Source: Chryseobacterium wanjuense (GTDB taxonomy: Bacteria > Bacteroidota > Bacteroidia > Flavobacteriales > Weeksellaceae). From it: a stretch of 64,000 nt of DNA. Below the pieces are notes generated by a model, which was not told the DNA's origin, made no database searches, and saw only the letters and a program-made list of their open reading frames with translations. The position numbers were made by a program, and so were the translations under genes. Below, piece after piece: positions 36,363 through 46,191 of this stretch; positions within the stretch are counted from its first letter, which is position 1, and each line of letters begins with the position of its first letter. The stretch spans positions 1,674,001 through 1,738,000 of the forward strand of contig NZ_FOIU01000001.1 of NCBI RefSeq assembly GCF_900111495.1, written 5' to 3'.

Positions 36363-37781
36363 ATGAAAAAACGCTTCACCAGACTGTTCACAATAGCCAT
36401 CCTATGCGGAATTTCCACATGGGCGGATGCTCAGAACGTCTTGAGTTTCCCGGGTGCTGAAGGCTTCGGAAGATACACAACGGGCGGTCGTGGTGGAAAG
36501 GTATTTTTCGTGACAAAACTGGCGGATGACGGTTCGGAAGGAACTTTAAGATATGCTTTAGACCAAAAAGGTGCGCGGTATATTGTTTTTAAAACCGGGG
36601 GAACCATCTATCTGGAATCTCCGTTAAGAATAAAAGAAGGCGACGTCACCATTGCCGGACAAACCGCTCCCGGAGACGGAATTACCGTTGCCAATTACGA
36701 AACTTTTGTTGCGGCAGATAATGTGGTAATACGGTACATGCGCTTCAGAATGGGTGATCAGAAAAAATTTGAAGGGGATGCTTTTGGAGCAAGATTTATT
36801 AAAAATTTAATGGTGGATCACTGCTCGATGAGCTGGTCTACGGACGAAACGGTTTCCATTTACGTTAATGAAAATACCACGCTTCAATGGTGCATCATTG
36901 CAGAAAGTCTGAGAAATTCTGCCCATCAGAAAGGCGCTCACGGATATGGCGGTATTGCAGGCGGAAAATTTGCTTCTTTTCATCATAATATGTATGCGCA
37001 TCACGACAGCAGAAACCCAAGGTTGGGAGAATATGCGGGAAGTAAATTTGCCCTCACCGACCTCACCGATTTCAGGAATAATGTGATTTACAATTGGGGT
37101 CACAACAATATCTACGGTGGTGAAGGAATGAATGCAAATATTGTGAATAATTACTACAAACCGGGTCCTGCAACCACGATCAGAAACAGAATTGTTGCCA
37201 TCGATAAAAATGAAAAACCTGAAACAGAAGTATACAACATCTGGGGAAAATATTACGTTAATGGAAATGTTGTGGAAGGAAGCCCGGAAGTGACAAAAGA
37301 TAACTGGGCAAAAGGTGTTTTTGCACAAATGAAACCGTCTTACCATTTGACGGAAAAAGATAAAAATTCCATAAAAATCAACCAGCCGCATGATATTCAG
37401 AATAATGTAAAAACGCAGTCTCCGAAAGAAGCTTACGAGAAAATTTTGCAGCTTGGAGGGGCAAGTCTGGTGAGAGATGCCGTGGATCTGCATGTGTTGA
37501 GAGATGTTCAAAACGGAAGTTTCACTTACAAAGGCTCAAAAGGAAGCATCAACGGAATCATCGATTCTCAACAGGATGTCGGCGGATTTCCAAATTTAAA
37601 AACAGGAAAACCTCTCCCCGATTCAGACAACGATGGGATGCCTGATCAATGGGAAATTAAAAATAAATTAAATCCAAAAACAGCAAATGCAAACGGAAGA
37701 GACTTAGATAAAAACTATGATAATATTGAGGTGTATTTTAATGATCTTGTTAAAAAAATAACCGAAAAGCAAAACCACTAA
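36363..37781 (+). CDS. Pectate lyase, PL1 family
   Basis: A 472-residue exported beta-helix enzyme cleaving de-esterified homogalacturonan by beta-elimination, releasing 4,5-unsaturated ends. Signal peptide ends WADAQ (about 24). PL1 features: GFGRYTTGGRGGKVFFVT, TIAGQTAPGDGI, the calcium-binding WSTDETVSIY and the SRNPRLGEY segment. The C-terminal DSDNDGMPDQWE resembles a thrombospondin-type calcium repeat. It is 44 bp after the pectinesterase gene, with which it should cooperate. Confidence 0.9.
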   Translation: MKKRFTRLFTIAILCGISTWADAQNVLSFPGAEGFGRYTTGGRGGKVFFVTKLADDGSEGTLRYALDQKGARYIVFKTGGTIYLESPLRIKEGDVTIAGQTAPGDGITVANYETFVAADNVVIRYMRFRMGDQKKFEGDAFGARFIKNLMVDHCSMSWSTDETVSIYVNENTTLQWCIIAESLRNSAHQKGAHGYGGIAGGKFASFHHNMYAHHDSRNPRLGEYAGSKFALTDLTDFRNNVIYNWGHNNIYGGEGMNANIVNNYYKPGPATTIRNRIVAIDKNEKPETEVYNIWGKYYVNGNVVEGSPEVTKDNWAKGVFAQMKPSYHLTEKDKNSIKINQPHDIQNNVKTQSPKEAYEKILQLGGASLVRDAVDLHVLRDVQNGSFTYKGSKGSINGIIDSQQDVGGFPNLKTGKPLPDSDNDGMPDQWEIKNKLNPKTANANGRDLDKNYDNIEVYFNDLVKKITEKQNH

Positions 37782-37815
37782 CCATGAAAATTCTTTGTTA
37801 AAAATCGGCTATACA

Positions 37816-38823
37816 ATGAAAAATAATATGAAATTCAATTTGTTTAAAATATTAATTGCAGGAGTATTTGTTACTTCAAATTTTTCAGCACAAACTTCTG
37901 TTATTGAAAAAATTAAAAAAAATCCTAAAGCACCCTTTTCGTATGCAGAACTTTCTGTAAAAGAAGGCGGCCAATGGGAAGGCAACAAATATGTTGGCGG
38001 AACCTTCAAAAATGTGCAGGAACTTACCCTTCCTTCCGAGCATACCGATCATTCTTACGATATCAGGTATGAAGGTATTGGCCTGGAAAACAACCAGATT
38101 GGCTACAGACTATACCTGGATTGGAGAAATGCGACGGATATTTTCGGTAAAAAAGTAAACACCCTGGTTTTACCCGAAGTCGGACAAGACGGCTTCGAGT
38201 CTTACCATCACGATGCGCCTTGGGGACAGGATATTTTGAATTCCGGGCGTACGATCGGTATCGGTTCTTACGGAAGATATGATGAGCAGAATGATTTTGT
38301 TGAAACTTTTAAAATCGTAAAAAATACGGCTGTAAAAATAGTCAATGAAAAAGACCAGTCGTATGCAACCATAGACTACAAAGGCTGGAAAACGTGGGGA
38401 GATGCGGTAGATCTGCAATCCAGACTGACGATTTTCAATAAAGACCGTTTTGTAAAAGTTGATTTAAATCTAAATACTGCTTTTTCAGGATTATGCACCG
38501 GGATTGTTGCCATTAAAAATATTCCGTTTAAACAAGGAATCAGTAAAAATAAAAAATGGGGATACATTGCCACTTACGGACAGCAGACTTTAGCAAAAAA
38601 AGAAGATAATCTGGGAATGGCAGTCTTCTACCCTCTTGAAATTTTTGATAAATATGTAAAAACAAAATCCACTCACACCGTAGTTTTTAAGAAAACGAAG
38701 AGTGTTTCCTATTACTTTCTTGGAGCATGGTCTCAGGAACCCAATGGTCTGACGACAGAAGAAGCTTTCTATCAGGACTTGGATAAAAAACTGGATATTT
38801 TAGATAAAAATAATCAACTTTAA
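37816..38823 (+). CDS. DUF4861-family exported protein, first copy
   Basis: A 335-residue secreted protein; a TTG upstream at 37795 would add seven residues, but the ATG at 37816 gives a normal signal peptide (KILIAGVFVTSNFSAQ). It resembles DUF4861 proteins, which occur in polysaccharide loci next to GH105 or GH88 enzymes; here too GH105 follows after 11 bp. Segments: GGTFKNVQELTLPSEHTDHS, YRLYLDWRNATDIFGK, SYHHDAPWGQDIL. A second member lies at 52460-53647. The activity is not assigned; a role on uronic-acid-containing oligosaccharides is likely. Confidence 0.75.
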   Translation: MKNNMKFNLFKILIAGVFVTSNFSAQTSVIEKIKKNPKAPFSYAELSVKEGGQWEGNKYVGGTFKNVQELTLPSEHTDHSYDIRYEGIGLENNQIGYRLYLDWRNATDIFGKKVNTLVLPEVGQDGFESYHHDAPWGQDILNSGRTIGIGSYGRYDEQNDFVETFKIVKNTAVKIVNEKDQSYATIDYKGWKTWGDAVDLQSRLTIFNKDRFVKVDLNLNTAFSGLCTGIVAIKNIPFKQGISKNKKWGYIATYGQQTLAKKEDNLGMAVFYPLEIFDKYVKTKSTHTVVFKKTKSVSYYFLGAWSQEPNGLTTEEAFYQDLDKKLDILDKNNQL

Positions 38824-38834
38824 AGTTTAAAATC

Positions 38835-40094
38835 ATGAATTTCATTAACAACAATATAAAAGCATACACTTTTGCAATTTTAGGATCAGGAATGTTCCTG
38901 GCTTGTGCTCAAACAAAATCCGCAGCAACTTCAAAACCGGCAACCGAAATTTCAAAATCCGGAAAAGTAGTTCCCGTTAATTTAAAATGGTCGGAAAGAA
39001 TGATGCTTTCGGAAATGCACCGCTTCCCCGAATCCTGGATGCTCGATTTCAGCAAAAGCCCGAAATGGACGTATCCATCAGCAATCGTTTTAGACGGCGC
39101 CGAGAAATTATATGAAAAAACGGGCAAGAAAGAATACTATGATTACGTCAGCAGTTTTGGCGAAAAATTAATTCAGGAAGATGGCACCATTCTTACCTAT
39201 GAACTTGACAAATATAATATCGACCTACTCAATAGCGGAAATGTTCTTCTTTACCTTTATGAAAAAGAGAAAAAGGAAAAATATCTAAAAGCTTTGAAAA
39301 TGCTTCGTTCGCAAATAGATGGACAGCCGAGAACATCAGAGGGCGGTTTTTGGCATAAAAAAATCTATCCTTACCAAATGTGGCTGGATGGCTTGTACAT
39401 GGGACAGCCGTTTTATGCTCACTACACCAAAGATTTTGCAATAGGTGAAGAAGCAGCAAAAGCTTATAATGATGTTGTTTTACAGTTTGATTTGATTCAA
39501 AAACATTTGGTAGACAAAAAAACAGGTTTACTGTATCACGCTTGGGACGAAAGCAAAGAACAAGCCTGGGCAAACAAAGAAACCGGAGTTTCACCCAATT
39601 TCTGGGGAAGAGCCATGGGCTGGTACGGAATGGCAATGGTAGATGTGCTGGATTATTTACCGAAAGACCATCCGGGAAGGGCAAAATTGATTTCTTACTT
39701 AAAATCATACACCGATGCCATCATTAAAGTTCAGGATAAAGAAAACGGACTTTGGTATCAGGTGCTGGATAAAGCCGGACAAAAAGGAAATTACACCGAA
39801 GCTACGGCATCGTCGATGTTTGTTTATACAATCATCAAGTCGGTGAACAATGGTTATCTTCCAAAATCTTATAAATCTTATGCTAAAAAAGGCTACGACG
39901 GAATCATTAAAAACTTAATTACAGTTGATGAAAACGGAGTGGTAAATTTAAATAAATGCTGTGCAGTAGCCGGTTTAGGAGGAAAACCTTACAGAGACGG
40001 TTCTTACGAGTATTACGTAAACGAGGAAATTCGCTCCAATGATGCAAAAGGAACGGGACCATTCATTTTGGCAAGTATAGAGTTTGAAAAGTAA
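38835..40094 (+). CDS. GH105 unsaturated rhamnogalacturonyl hydrolase
   Basis: A 419-residue lipoprotein-like enzyme (leader, MFLAC with Cys24). It resembles YteR/YesR: alpha/alpha barrel with YQMWLDGLYMGQPF, whose Asp185 is the expected catalytic acid, and GVSPNFWGRAMGWYGMAMVD. GH105 enzymes hydrate and cleave the 4,5-unsaturated galacturonate left by rhamnogalacturonan or pectate lyases. Probably periplasmic. It follows the DUF4861 gene directly. Confidence 0.92.
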   Translation: MNFINNNIKAYTFAILGSGMFLACAQTKSAATSKPATEISKSGKVVPVNLKWSERMMLSEMHRFPESWMLDFSKSPKWTYPSAIVLDGAEKLYEKTGKKEYYDYVSSFGEKLIQEDGTILTYELDKYNIDLLNSGNVLLYLYEKEKKEKYLKALKMLRSQIDGQPRTSEGGFWHKKIYPYQMWLDGLYMGQPFYAHYTKDFAIGEEAAKAYNDVVLQFDLIQKHLVDKKTGLLYHAWDESKEQAWANKETGVSPNFWGRAMGWYGMAMVDVLDYLPKDHPGRAKLISYLKSYTDAIIKVQDKENGLWYQVLDKAGQKGNYTEATASSMFVYTIIKSVNNGYLPKSYKSYAKKGYDGIIKNLITVDENGVVNLNKCCAVAGLGGKPYRDGSYEYYVNEEIRSNDAKGTGPFILASIEFEK

Positions 40095-40240
40095 TACTTT
40101 AAACCATTAAGGATAATTAAGAAGTTAAGGTTAATTAAGAAAAATCAACTTGATTTTAAATAAACTTAAAGCAAAGCCAAACTTAACTTTTCTGAACTCC
40201 TTAAATTAATCTTAATGGTTAAAAAAATAAACATCATTAT

Positions 40241-40364
40241 TAAAAGTCTTTGAAGTCTTGGCTAAGTGAAATCGAAGATTCGATTTAGTCAAACGCCTTT
40301 GCGAACGAAAAAATATACAATAAGCCAATAAAAAAATCTTTGCGCACTTTGCGTTAAAACAAAT
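40241..40364. repeat. Inverse copy of the kdgA-flanking repeat
   Basis: Reverse complement of the elements at 24161 and 25027 (TTAACGCAAAG, GCGCAAAGATTTTTT, TTCGCAAAGGCGTTT), followed at once by the GH43 gene. The rest of the 282-bp gap (40095-40240) is AT-rich with degenerate direct repeats of TTAAGG/TTAAGAA and no gene. Confidence 0.65.
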
Positions 40365-40376
40365 GAATTTGGATTT

Positions 40377-42017
40377 ATGAAGAGACAAATTTTAAACATA
40401 ATAACAATCAGCCTTTTTTCAGTTGCTTCGACATATCTTCAAGCACAGGAAAAAAGCTACGTTTCCGAAGTCTGGACTTCCGATCAGGGAAAAAATTATA
40501 AAAACCCAGTTCTTTATGCAGATTATTCCGATCCGGACGCAATTCGTGTGGGTGAAGATTATTATATGACGGCTTCCAGTTTCAATGAAGCTCCCGGATT
40601 GCCGATTTTGCATTCAAAAGATATGGTCAATTGGAAATTGGTGAATTATGCCATTCAGGATATTGTCCCGGCCGAGCATTTTTCAACCCCGAAAAGAGGT
40701 GACGGAGTTTGGGCACCGAGCATGAGGTTTCATAAAGGTGAATTCTACATCTATTGGGGCGACCCCGATTTCGGAATTTATATGGTGAAAACCAAAGATC
40801 CTCTCGGACAGTGGGAAAAACCTGTTCTCGTAATGGAAGGAAAAGGTTTGATCGATTCCTGTCCGTTTTGGGATGAAGATGGAAATGCTTATTTAGTTCA
40901 TGGCTGGGCAGGAAGCCGTGCCGGAGTGAAAAGTATTTTAACCCTAAATAAAATGAACCCGGAAGGAACAAAAGTCTTGGATAAAGGTGTTCATGTTTTT
41001 GACGGCCACGATGCACATCCCACCGTTGAAGGTCCGAAAATGTACAAAAGAAACGGCTATTACTACATTTTTGCTCCTGCAGGTGGTGTTGCTACTGGTT
41101 GGCAATTGGTATTAAGATCAAAAAATATTTACGGTCCTTACGAAGAAAAAGTCGTGCTGGAACAAGGATCAACGAAAATTAACGGACCACACCAGGGAGC
41201 CTGGGTAGATACGCCTTCCGGTGAAGATTGGTTCTACCATTTTCAGGATGTTGATGCGGACGGAAGAATCGTTCATTTACAGCCGATGAAATGGGAAAAA
41301 GACTGGCCTGTCATCGGAATTGATAATAATAAAAACGGAATCGGGGAACCGGTTTTAACCTATAAAAAACCAAACGTTGGACAAACTTATCCCCTCATTA
41401 CACCTCCTGAAACAGATGAATTTGATGGTGAAAAACTAGGAATCCAATGGCAATGGAGCGCGAATGAAAATATCGTCTGGTCATCCAAACTTCCGGGGCA
41501 GAAATTTTTAAGATTATTTTCAATAAAAGTTCCTGAAGGTGAAAAAAATTTGTGGAACGTCCCGAATTTATTGACGCAAAAATTCCCTGCTCCTAATTTT
41601 GCTGCATCAACAAAGGTTAAATTAACCCCCGAAGACGCCAAAGAAGGAAAAACTGCAGGACTTTTGGTGATGGGATTAGACCATGAATCGATCGTCATTA
41701 CGAACAAACCCGACGGATTTTATCTTCAATTAAGAAGAGCCGAAAAAGCAGATAAAGGCGGTGAAGAAAAGGTTTTATTTGAAACAAAATTAAAAGGAAA
41801 CGAAGCTTATTTAAAAGTAAACGTGAACGAACCGAATGGTTTATGCCAGTTCAGCTACAGCGAAAACGGAAAAAATTTCACAAAAATAGGCGATGTTTTC
41901 CAGGCAAAACCAGGAAAATGGATCGGTGCTAAAGTCGGTTTATACAGCGTAAGCACAACAAAAGCATCCCGTGGTGGGTACGCAGATTTTGATTGGTTTA
42001 GAATAACTAAAAATTAA
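40377..42017 (+). CDS. GH43 glycosidase (arabinofuranosidase/xylosidase type)
   Basis: A 546-residue secreted enzyme. Five-bladed GH43 propeller (about 45-330): base Asp52 in YSDPDA, pKa-modulating Asp160 in LIDSCPF and acid Glu218 in VEGPKM. A C-terminal beta-sandwich (about 345-545) like the XynB-type accessory domain follows. In this setting it probably removes arabinose, or galactose/xylose, side chains of rhamnogalacturonan I. Signal peptide ends LQAQ (24). It precedes GH28 by 18 bp. Confidence 0.9.
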   Translation: MKRQILNIITISLFSVASTYLQAQEKSYVSEVWTSDQGKNYKNPVLYADYSDPDAIRVGEDYYMTASSFNEAPGLPILHSKDMVNWKLVNYAIQDIVPAEHFSTPKRGDGVWAPSMRFHKGEFYIYWGDPDFGIYMVKTKDPLGQWEKPVLVMEGKGLIDSCPFWDEDGNAYLVHGWAGSRAGVKSILTLNKMNPEGTKVLDKGVHVFDGHDAHPTVEGPKMYKRNGYYYIFAPAGGVATGWQLVLRSKNIYGPYEEKVVLEQGSTKINGPHQGAWVDTPSGEDWFYHFQDVDADGRIVHLQPMKWEKDWPVIGIDNNKNGIGEPVLTYKKPNVGQTYPLITPPETDEFDGEKLGIQWQWSANENIVWSSKLPGQKFLRLFSIKVPEGEKNLWNVPNLLTQKFPAPNFAASTKVKLTPEDAKEGKTAGLLVMGLDHESIVITNKPDGFYLQLRRAEKADKGGEEKVLFETKLKGNEAYLKVNVNEPNGLCQFSYSENGKNFTKIGDVFQAKPGKWIGAKVGLYSVSTTKASRGGYADFDWFRITKN

Positions 42018-42035
42018 AACTCAGAAAAAAATAAA

Positions 42036-43703
42036 ATGAAGAAGTCTTTTAAAATGATCGGTTTAGCAGCAGCCATGATGTTTTCAGGGCAAATCTATGC
42101 CCAGAATCTGGATATTTATAAAAACATTGAGTTTAAAATGCCTCAGGTTGCAGAAACTTCATTTGCAGCCAACACCGTTTCCATCACACAGTACGGCGGT
42201 GTTGCAGGCGGAAATGTAAAAAATACGGAAGCTTTCAAAAAAGCAATTGAAGATTTAAGCAAAAAAGGCGGAGGAAAATTGGTCGTTCCCCGTGGAATGT
42301 GGCTTACAGGCCCTATCGAATTGAAAAGCAACATCAATCTTCACGTAGAAGAAGGTGCATTCATTATTTTCAGTAAAGATAAGAATGATTATCCTTTGGT
42401 GGACGTAAGTTTTGAAGGATTAAATACCATCCGTTGCCAGTCTCCGATTTCCGCACGAAACGCAACCAATATCGCGATCACCGGAAAAGGTGTTATCGAC
42501 GGAAGCGGTGATGTGTGGAGAGCCATCAAAAAAGGCAAAGTTTCAGAATCTGAATGGAAAAACATTGTAAAATCCGGCGGAATTTTATCTTCTGACGGTA
42601 AAACATGGTATCCATCAGAAAGTTATAAAAAAGGATTTGAAAGCAGTTCGAGCTTCAATGTTCCTGATAAAATTTCTAAAGAAGAACTGAAATCGGTTAA
42701 AGATTTTCTTCGTCCGGTAATGGTAAGTTTGATCGGTTGTGACAAAGTTTTACTGGATGGACCAACTTTCCAGAATTCCCCAGCCTGGAACCTTCACCCT
42801 TTGATGTGTTCGAATGTGATTTTAAGAAATCTTACCGTTAGAAATCCGTGGTTTTCTCAAAATGGCGACGGTGTAGATCTGGAATCCTGTAAAAATGTTT
42901 TGATTTACGATAATACGTTCGACGTTGGCGATGATGCCATTTGCATTAAATCAGGAAAAAATGAAGACGGAAGAAAAAGAGGGATGCCTACTGAAAACGT
43001 GATCATTAAAAACAATGTCGTCTATCACGGTCACGGTGGTTTTGTGGTGGGAAGTGAAATGTCGGGAGGTGCAAGAAATATCCATGTTTCCGACTGTACT
43101 TTCATCGGAACAGATATCGGTCTTCGCTTCAAAACAACCCGCGGAAGAGGTGGAATTGTAGAAAATATTTACCTCAAAAATATTGATATGATTAATATTC
43201 CGGCACAGGTAATCGGTTTCAATATGTTCTATGAAGGTGCTTCTCCGGTGTTGGAAGACGGACAGAAACAGGAAGGCAACAAAGCTCCGGAAAAGGTTTA
43301 TCCTGTAACGGAAGAAACACCGATTTTCAGAAATATTTTCTTTAAAAACATCAATGCGGTTAATTCTGATGAAGCGATTACATTGTTCGGTTTAGCGGAA
43401 ATGAATCTTAAAAATATTGTCATTGAAGATTCTCAGTTCGAAACAAAAAAAGCTTTAACGATCGTAGATGCAAACGGAATTCAATTAAAAAATGTAAAAC
43501 TAAAATATTCCGAGGGAACGGGTGCAACGATTTATAACAGTAAAAATATCAACCTTTCAACGGTGAAATTTGAATCTGCAAATAAGCCTTTTGTTAAGGT
43601 TTTAGGAAATAAAACGGGAGCAGTTTTGCTGCCGAAAGAAGTAACGTCTGATAAAAATTTACTTTCTATCGGGACGGATGTAGCGAAAAATGTGGTTAAG
43701 TAG
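42036..43703 (+). CDS. GH28 polygalacturonase, first copy
   Basis: A 555-residue secreted beta-helix glycosidase. Motifs in order: NGDGVD (276-281, Asp278), GDDA (Asp299, Asp300), GHGG (His333) and LRFK (Arg364, Lys366), the GH28 set with Phe in place of the Ile of RIK. Signal peptide ends IYAQ (23). It hydrolyses alpha-1,4-galacturonosyl bonds, probably exo-acting on oligomers given its long loops (185-225). Stop codon is directly followed by a palindromic element. Confidence 0.92.
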   Translation: MKKSFKMIGLAAAMMFSGQIYAQNLDIYKNIEFKMPQVAETSFAANTVSITQYGGVAGGNVKNTEAFKKAIEDLSKKGGGKLVVPRGMWLTGPIELKSNINLHVEEGAFIIFSKDKNDYPLVDVSFEGLNTIRCQSPISARNATNIAITGKGVIDGSGDVWRAIKKGKVSESEWKNIVKSGGILSSDGKTWYPSESYKKGFESSSSFNVPDKISKEELKSVKDFLRPVMVSLIGCDKVLLDGPTFQNSPAWNLHPLMCSNVILRNLTVRNPWFSQNGDGVDLESCKNVLIYDNTFDVGDDAICIKSGKNEDGRKRGMPTENVIIKNNVVYHGHGGFVVGSEMSGGARNIHVSDCTFIGTDIGLRFKTTRGRGGIVENIYLKNIDMINIPAQVIGFNMFYEGASPVLEDGQKQEGNKAPEKVYPVTEETPIFRNIFFKNINAVNSDEAITLFGLAEMNLKNIVIEDSQFETKKALTIVDANGIQLKNVKLKYSEGTGATIYNSKNINLSTVKFESANKPFVKVLGNKTGAVLLPKEVTSDKNLLSIGTDVAKNVVK

Positions 43704-43936
43704 TTGGTAATCGCAAAGGCGCAAGATGATATTTAAATATAATCTTTTTAAGGCGCAAGGATTTTATCTTCGATAAAATTTTAGTATGATATAATTTACT
43801 GATATTCTGTCACGTAGATGCTTCAGCAAGCTCAGCATGACAGTTAGTATTAGAGATGTCACACTGAGCCTGTCGAAGTGTTCTTACACTTTAAAAACAT
43901 TATGAATATTAAAAATATTCTTTTGCAATTTCCAAC
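43704..43936. repeat. Nested palindromic element directly after the GH28 stop
   Basis: Outer tips TTGGTAATCGCAAAGGCGCA (from 43704) and TTGCAATTTCCAA (to about 43936). Inner pair: GATGCTTCAGCAAGCTCAGC (near 43818) and CACTGAGCCTGTCGAAGTG (43862-43880). No coding frame. Confidence 0.75.
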
Positions 43937-43977
43937 AACAAAAAATAAAAACAGTATTAAAAAAATTCCATAAGCGA

Positions 43978-44886
43978 ATGATTTTTAACAGAAAACATAC
44001 TTATATTTCTATTTTTTTTGTGGGGACAATGGCATTCGGGCAGGTAAACCGACCGAATGCTACTCCTTACACCAACGAGGCTACCTACGAAAAATTAAAG
44101 AAAAAATACCCTTTCATCACTCCAATCGACCGACCTGTTCCGCAAAACATCAATATCGATAAAGATGTGGAATATGCCAATATCAACGGACTCTCTTTAA
44201 AAGCGGATGTTTATTATCCTCTCGATAAATCAAAAAAATATCCGGGAATTGCGATGATTCATGGCGGTGGCTGGATTTCGGGAAGCAAGGAAAATGAAAA
44301 ATTCATGGCGATGGAACTGGCTTCAAAAGGCTATGTCGTGATCGCAATTGGTTACCGATTGGCTGATGTTGCAAAATATCCTGCCGGTGTAGAAGATATT
44401 GAAAAAGGTATTCAGTGGTTACAAAAAAATCATGTAAAATATTCTTTAAATAAAAAGAAAATGGTGGTTTTGGGTGAATCAGCCGGTGCGCAGATTGCCA
44501 CTTTGGTGGGTGTTAAGAAAAAGAATAAAATTAATGCAATCGTGAATATTGACGGAATTGTTTCCTTCATCCATCCCGAAGCTGAAGAAAGTACTTACGC
44601 TTCTTTTTGGCTGAGCGGTGACAGAAATATCAACCTAAAAAACTGGACGGAAGCTTCACCGTTGGAGTATGTAGATAAAAATACGCCTCCTACCCTTTTT
44701 ATCAATAGTTCACAGCCACGTTTTCATGCGGGAAGAGATGATATGATGAAGAAGCTGAAGAGCTATAATATTCTGACTGAATTTCATGAAATTAAAGATT
44801 CTCCGCATTCTTTTTGGTCTGCAGAACCTTGGTTTACAGAAACTTTGAATTATACGTTGGATTTTTTAAATAAAGTTTTGAAATAA
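43978..44886 (+). CDS. Exported alpha/beta-hydrolase esterase
   Basis: A 302-residue secreted esterase of the BD-FAE/carboxylesterase type. HGGG at 95-98 is the oxyanion loop, GESAG at 166-170 holds nucleophile Ser168, and DSPHSFW near 277 supplies the His. Signal peptide about 1-21. Within this locus it probably removes acetyl or feruloyl groups from pectin; the exact ester is not known. Confidence 0.82.
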   Translation: MIFNRKHTYISIFFVGTMAFGQVNRPNATPYTNEATYEKLKKKYPFITPIDRPVPQNINIDKDVEYANINGLSLKADVYYPLDKSKKYPGIAMIHGGGWISGSKENEKFMAMELASKGYVVIAIGYRLADVAKYPAGVEDIEKGIQWLQKNHVKYSLNKKKMVVLGESAGAQIATLVGVKKKNKINAIVNIDGIVSFIHPEAEESTYASFWLSGDRNINLKNWTEASPLEYVDKNTPPTLFINSSQPRFHAGRDDMMKKLKSYNILTEFHEIKDSPHSFWSAEPWFTETLNYTLDFLNKVLK

Positions 44887-44898
44887 TAATTTAATTAT

Positions 44899-45075
44899 GA
44901 TTTTAAACGCAAAGATTTATTTCAATCTAATGAATATTTTAGGAAGCAAAGGTGAATCAACAAGTTGATTTGATGAAGTTATCGTCATAGCTTAGCGAAG
45001 CAAATTTTATTTTGCCTTTGCCTTCTAAAAATTATGAAGTTTTATAAAAAGTCTTTGCGTCAAAAAACAATAAAA
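44899..45075. repeat. Degenerate repeat element before the second pectinesterase
   Basis: AACGCAAAGATTTATTT on the left and AAAGTCTTTGCGT on the right form loose inverted ends, with an inner pair around 44950-45030 (AAGCAAAGGTGAA and TTGCCTTTGCCTT). Related to the elements near kdgA. No gene seen. Confidence 0.5.
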
Positions 45076-45082
45076 TCAGTTT

Positions 45083-46051
45083 ATGAAAAAATTATTTTTA
45101 ATTCTCCTGATTTCTACGGCAAATTTTCTCTTTGCAGGAAATGATCCTTACATTAAAATTACCGTGGCCAAAGACGGAAGCGGAGATTTTACAACGATTC
45201 AGAAAGCGATCAATTCGATACGGGATTTAGGTCCGGCGGAAGCATTGGTTTTTATCAAATCAGGAACGTATCATGAAAAGGTGGTTATTCCGTCTTCAAA
45301 GCATAAAATCACCCTGGAAGGCGAAAATAAAGACCATACCATCATCACCAACAATGATTTTTCGGGAAAACTTGATTCATTTAATGAAAAAATGACCACG
45401 TTTAATTCCTATACTTTATTGGTAATGGGCGATGATATTAAGATCAGTAATCTGACCATTCAAAACAGCTCGTGCAACGAAGGACAGGCCGTTTCTCTCC
45501 ATGTAGAAGGTGACCGTTTTGTCATTAAAAATTCGAAAATTTTAGGTTGTCAGGATACCATTTATTCTGCTACGAATCACAGCAGACAATATTTTGAAAA
45601 CTGTTATATCGAAGGAACCACGGATTTTATTTTCGGACAGGCAACTGTTGTTTTTAAAAATTGTATCATTAAAAGTTTAGCCGATTCTTACATCACTGCA
45701 GCGGCAACAGAAGCCGACAGACAGTATGGTTTTGTCTTTTTCGATTGTCAGTTAATTGCAAAAGAAGACATCACAAAAGTGTATCTGGGAAGACCTTGGC
45801 GTCCTTATGCAAAGACAGTTTTCATTAATACAGAAATGGGAAAACACATCCTCCCCGAAGGCTGGAATCCCTGGAAAGGCGATAAAATGTTTCCCGATAA
45901 AGAAAAAACGGCTTATTATGCAGAATTTGGAAGTAAAGGTGAAGGCGGAAATATCTCAAAACGGGTAAGCTGGTCGCATCAACTGACGAAAAAAGATTTA
46001 AAAAATTACACATTGGAAAATATTTTTGATGACTGGAACCCAAATAAATAA
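45083..46051 (+). CDS. Pectin methylesterase (CE8), second copy
   Basis: A 322-residue exported CE8 beta-helix esterase, paralogous to 35299-36318. Motifs: EGQAVSL (Gln135), GCQDTIY (Asp158), TDFIFGQ (nucleophile Asp181) and LGRPWRP (Arg237, Trp239). Signal peptide ends FLFAG (19). A different specificity (methylation pattern or oligomer size) from the first copy is inferred from the divergence in loops around 92-108. Confidence 0.93.
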   Translation: MKKLFLILLISTANFLFAGNDPYIKITVAKDGSGDFTTIQKAINSIRDLGPAEALVFIKSGTYHEKVVIPSSKHKITLEGENKDHTIITNNDFSGKLDSFNEKMTTFNSYTLLVMGDDIKISNLTIQNSSCNEGQAVSLHVEGDRFVIKNSKILGCQDTIYSATNHSRQYFENCYIEGTTDFIFGQATVVFKNCIIKSLADSYITAAATEADRQYGFVFFDCQLIAKEDITKVYLGRPWRPYAKTVFINTEMGKHILPEGWNPWKGDKMFPDKEKTAYYAEFGSKGEGGNISKRVSWSHQLTKKDLKNYTLENIFDDWNPNK

Positions 46052-46065
46052 TGAAATGAATCGCT

Positions 46066-46162
46066 AGATGCTTCGACAAGCTCAGCATGACAATTCTAAT
46101 ACTAACTGCTTAATTTAACAGCATATTTGTAGCGATGTCATGCTGAGCTTGTCGAAGCATCT
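46066..46162. repeat. Perfect 27-bp inverted repeat element
   Basis: Arms at 46066-46092 and 46136-46162 are exact reverse complements (core CTTCGACAAGCTCAGCATGA). It can fold as a long hairpin with a 43-nt loop. Related arms occur inside the elements near 26281, 43816, 48601 and 63678. Confidence 0.85.
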
Positions 46163-46191
46163 TTCAAGTTTAATTAAAAATACAATTTAAT

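Noticed and set aside
36807..37511. Minus-strand open frame of 234 codons opposite the PL1 gene
   Set aside because: Shadow of the lyase frame; His/Ile/Phe-rich, no recognisable domain.
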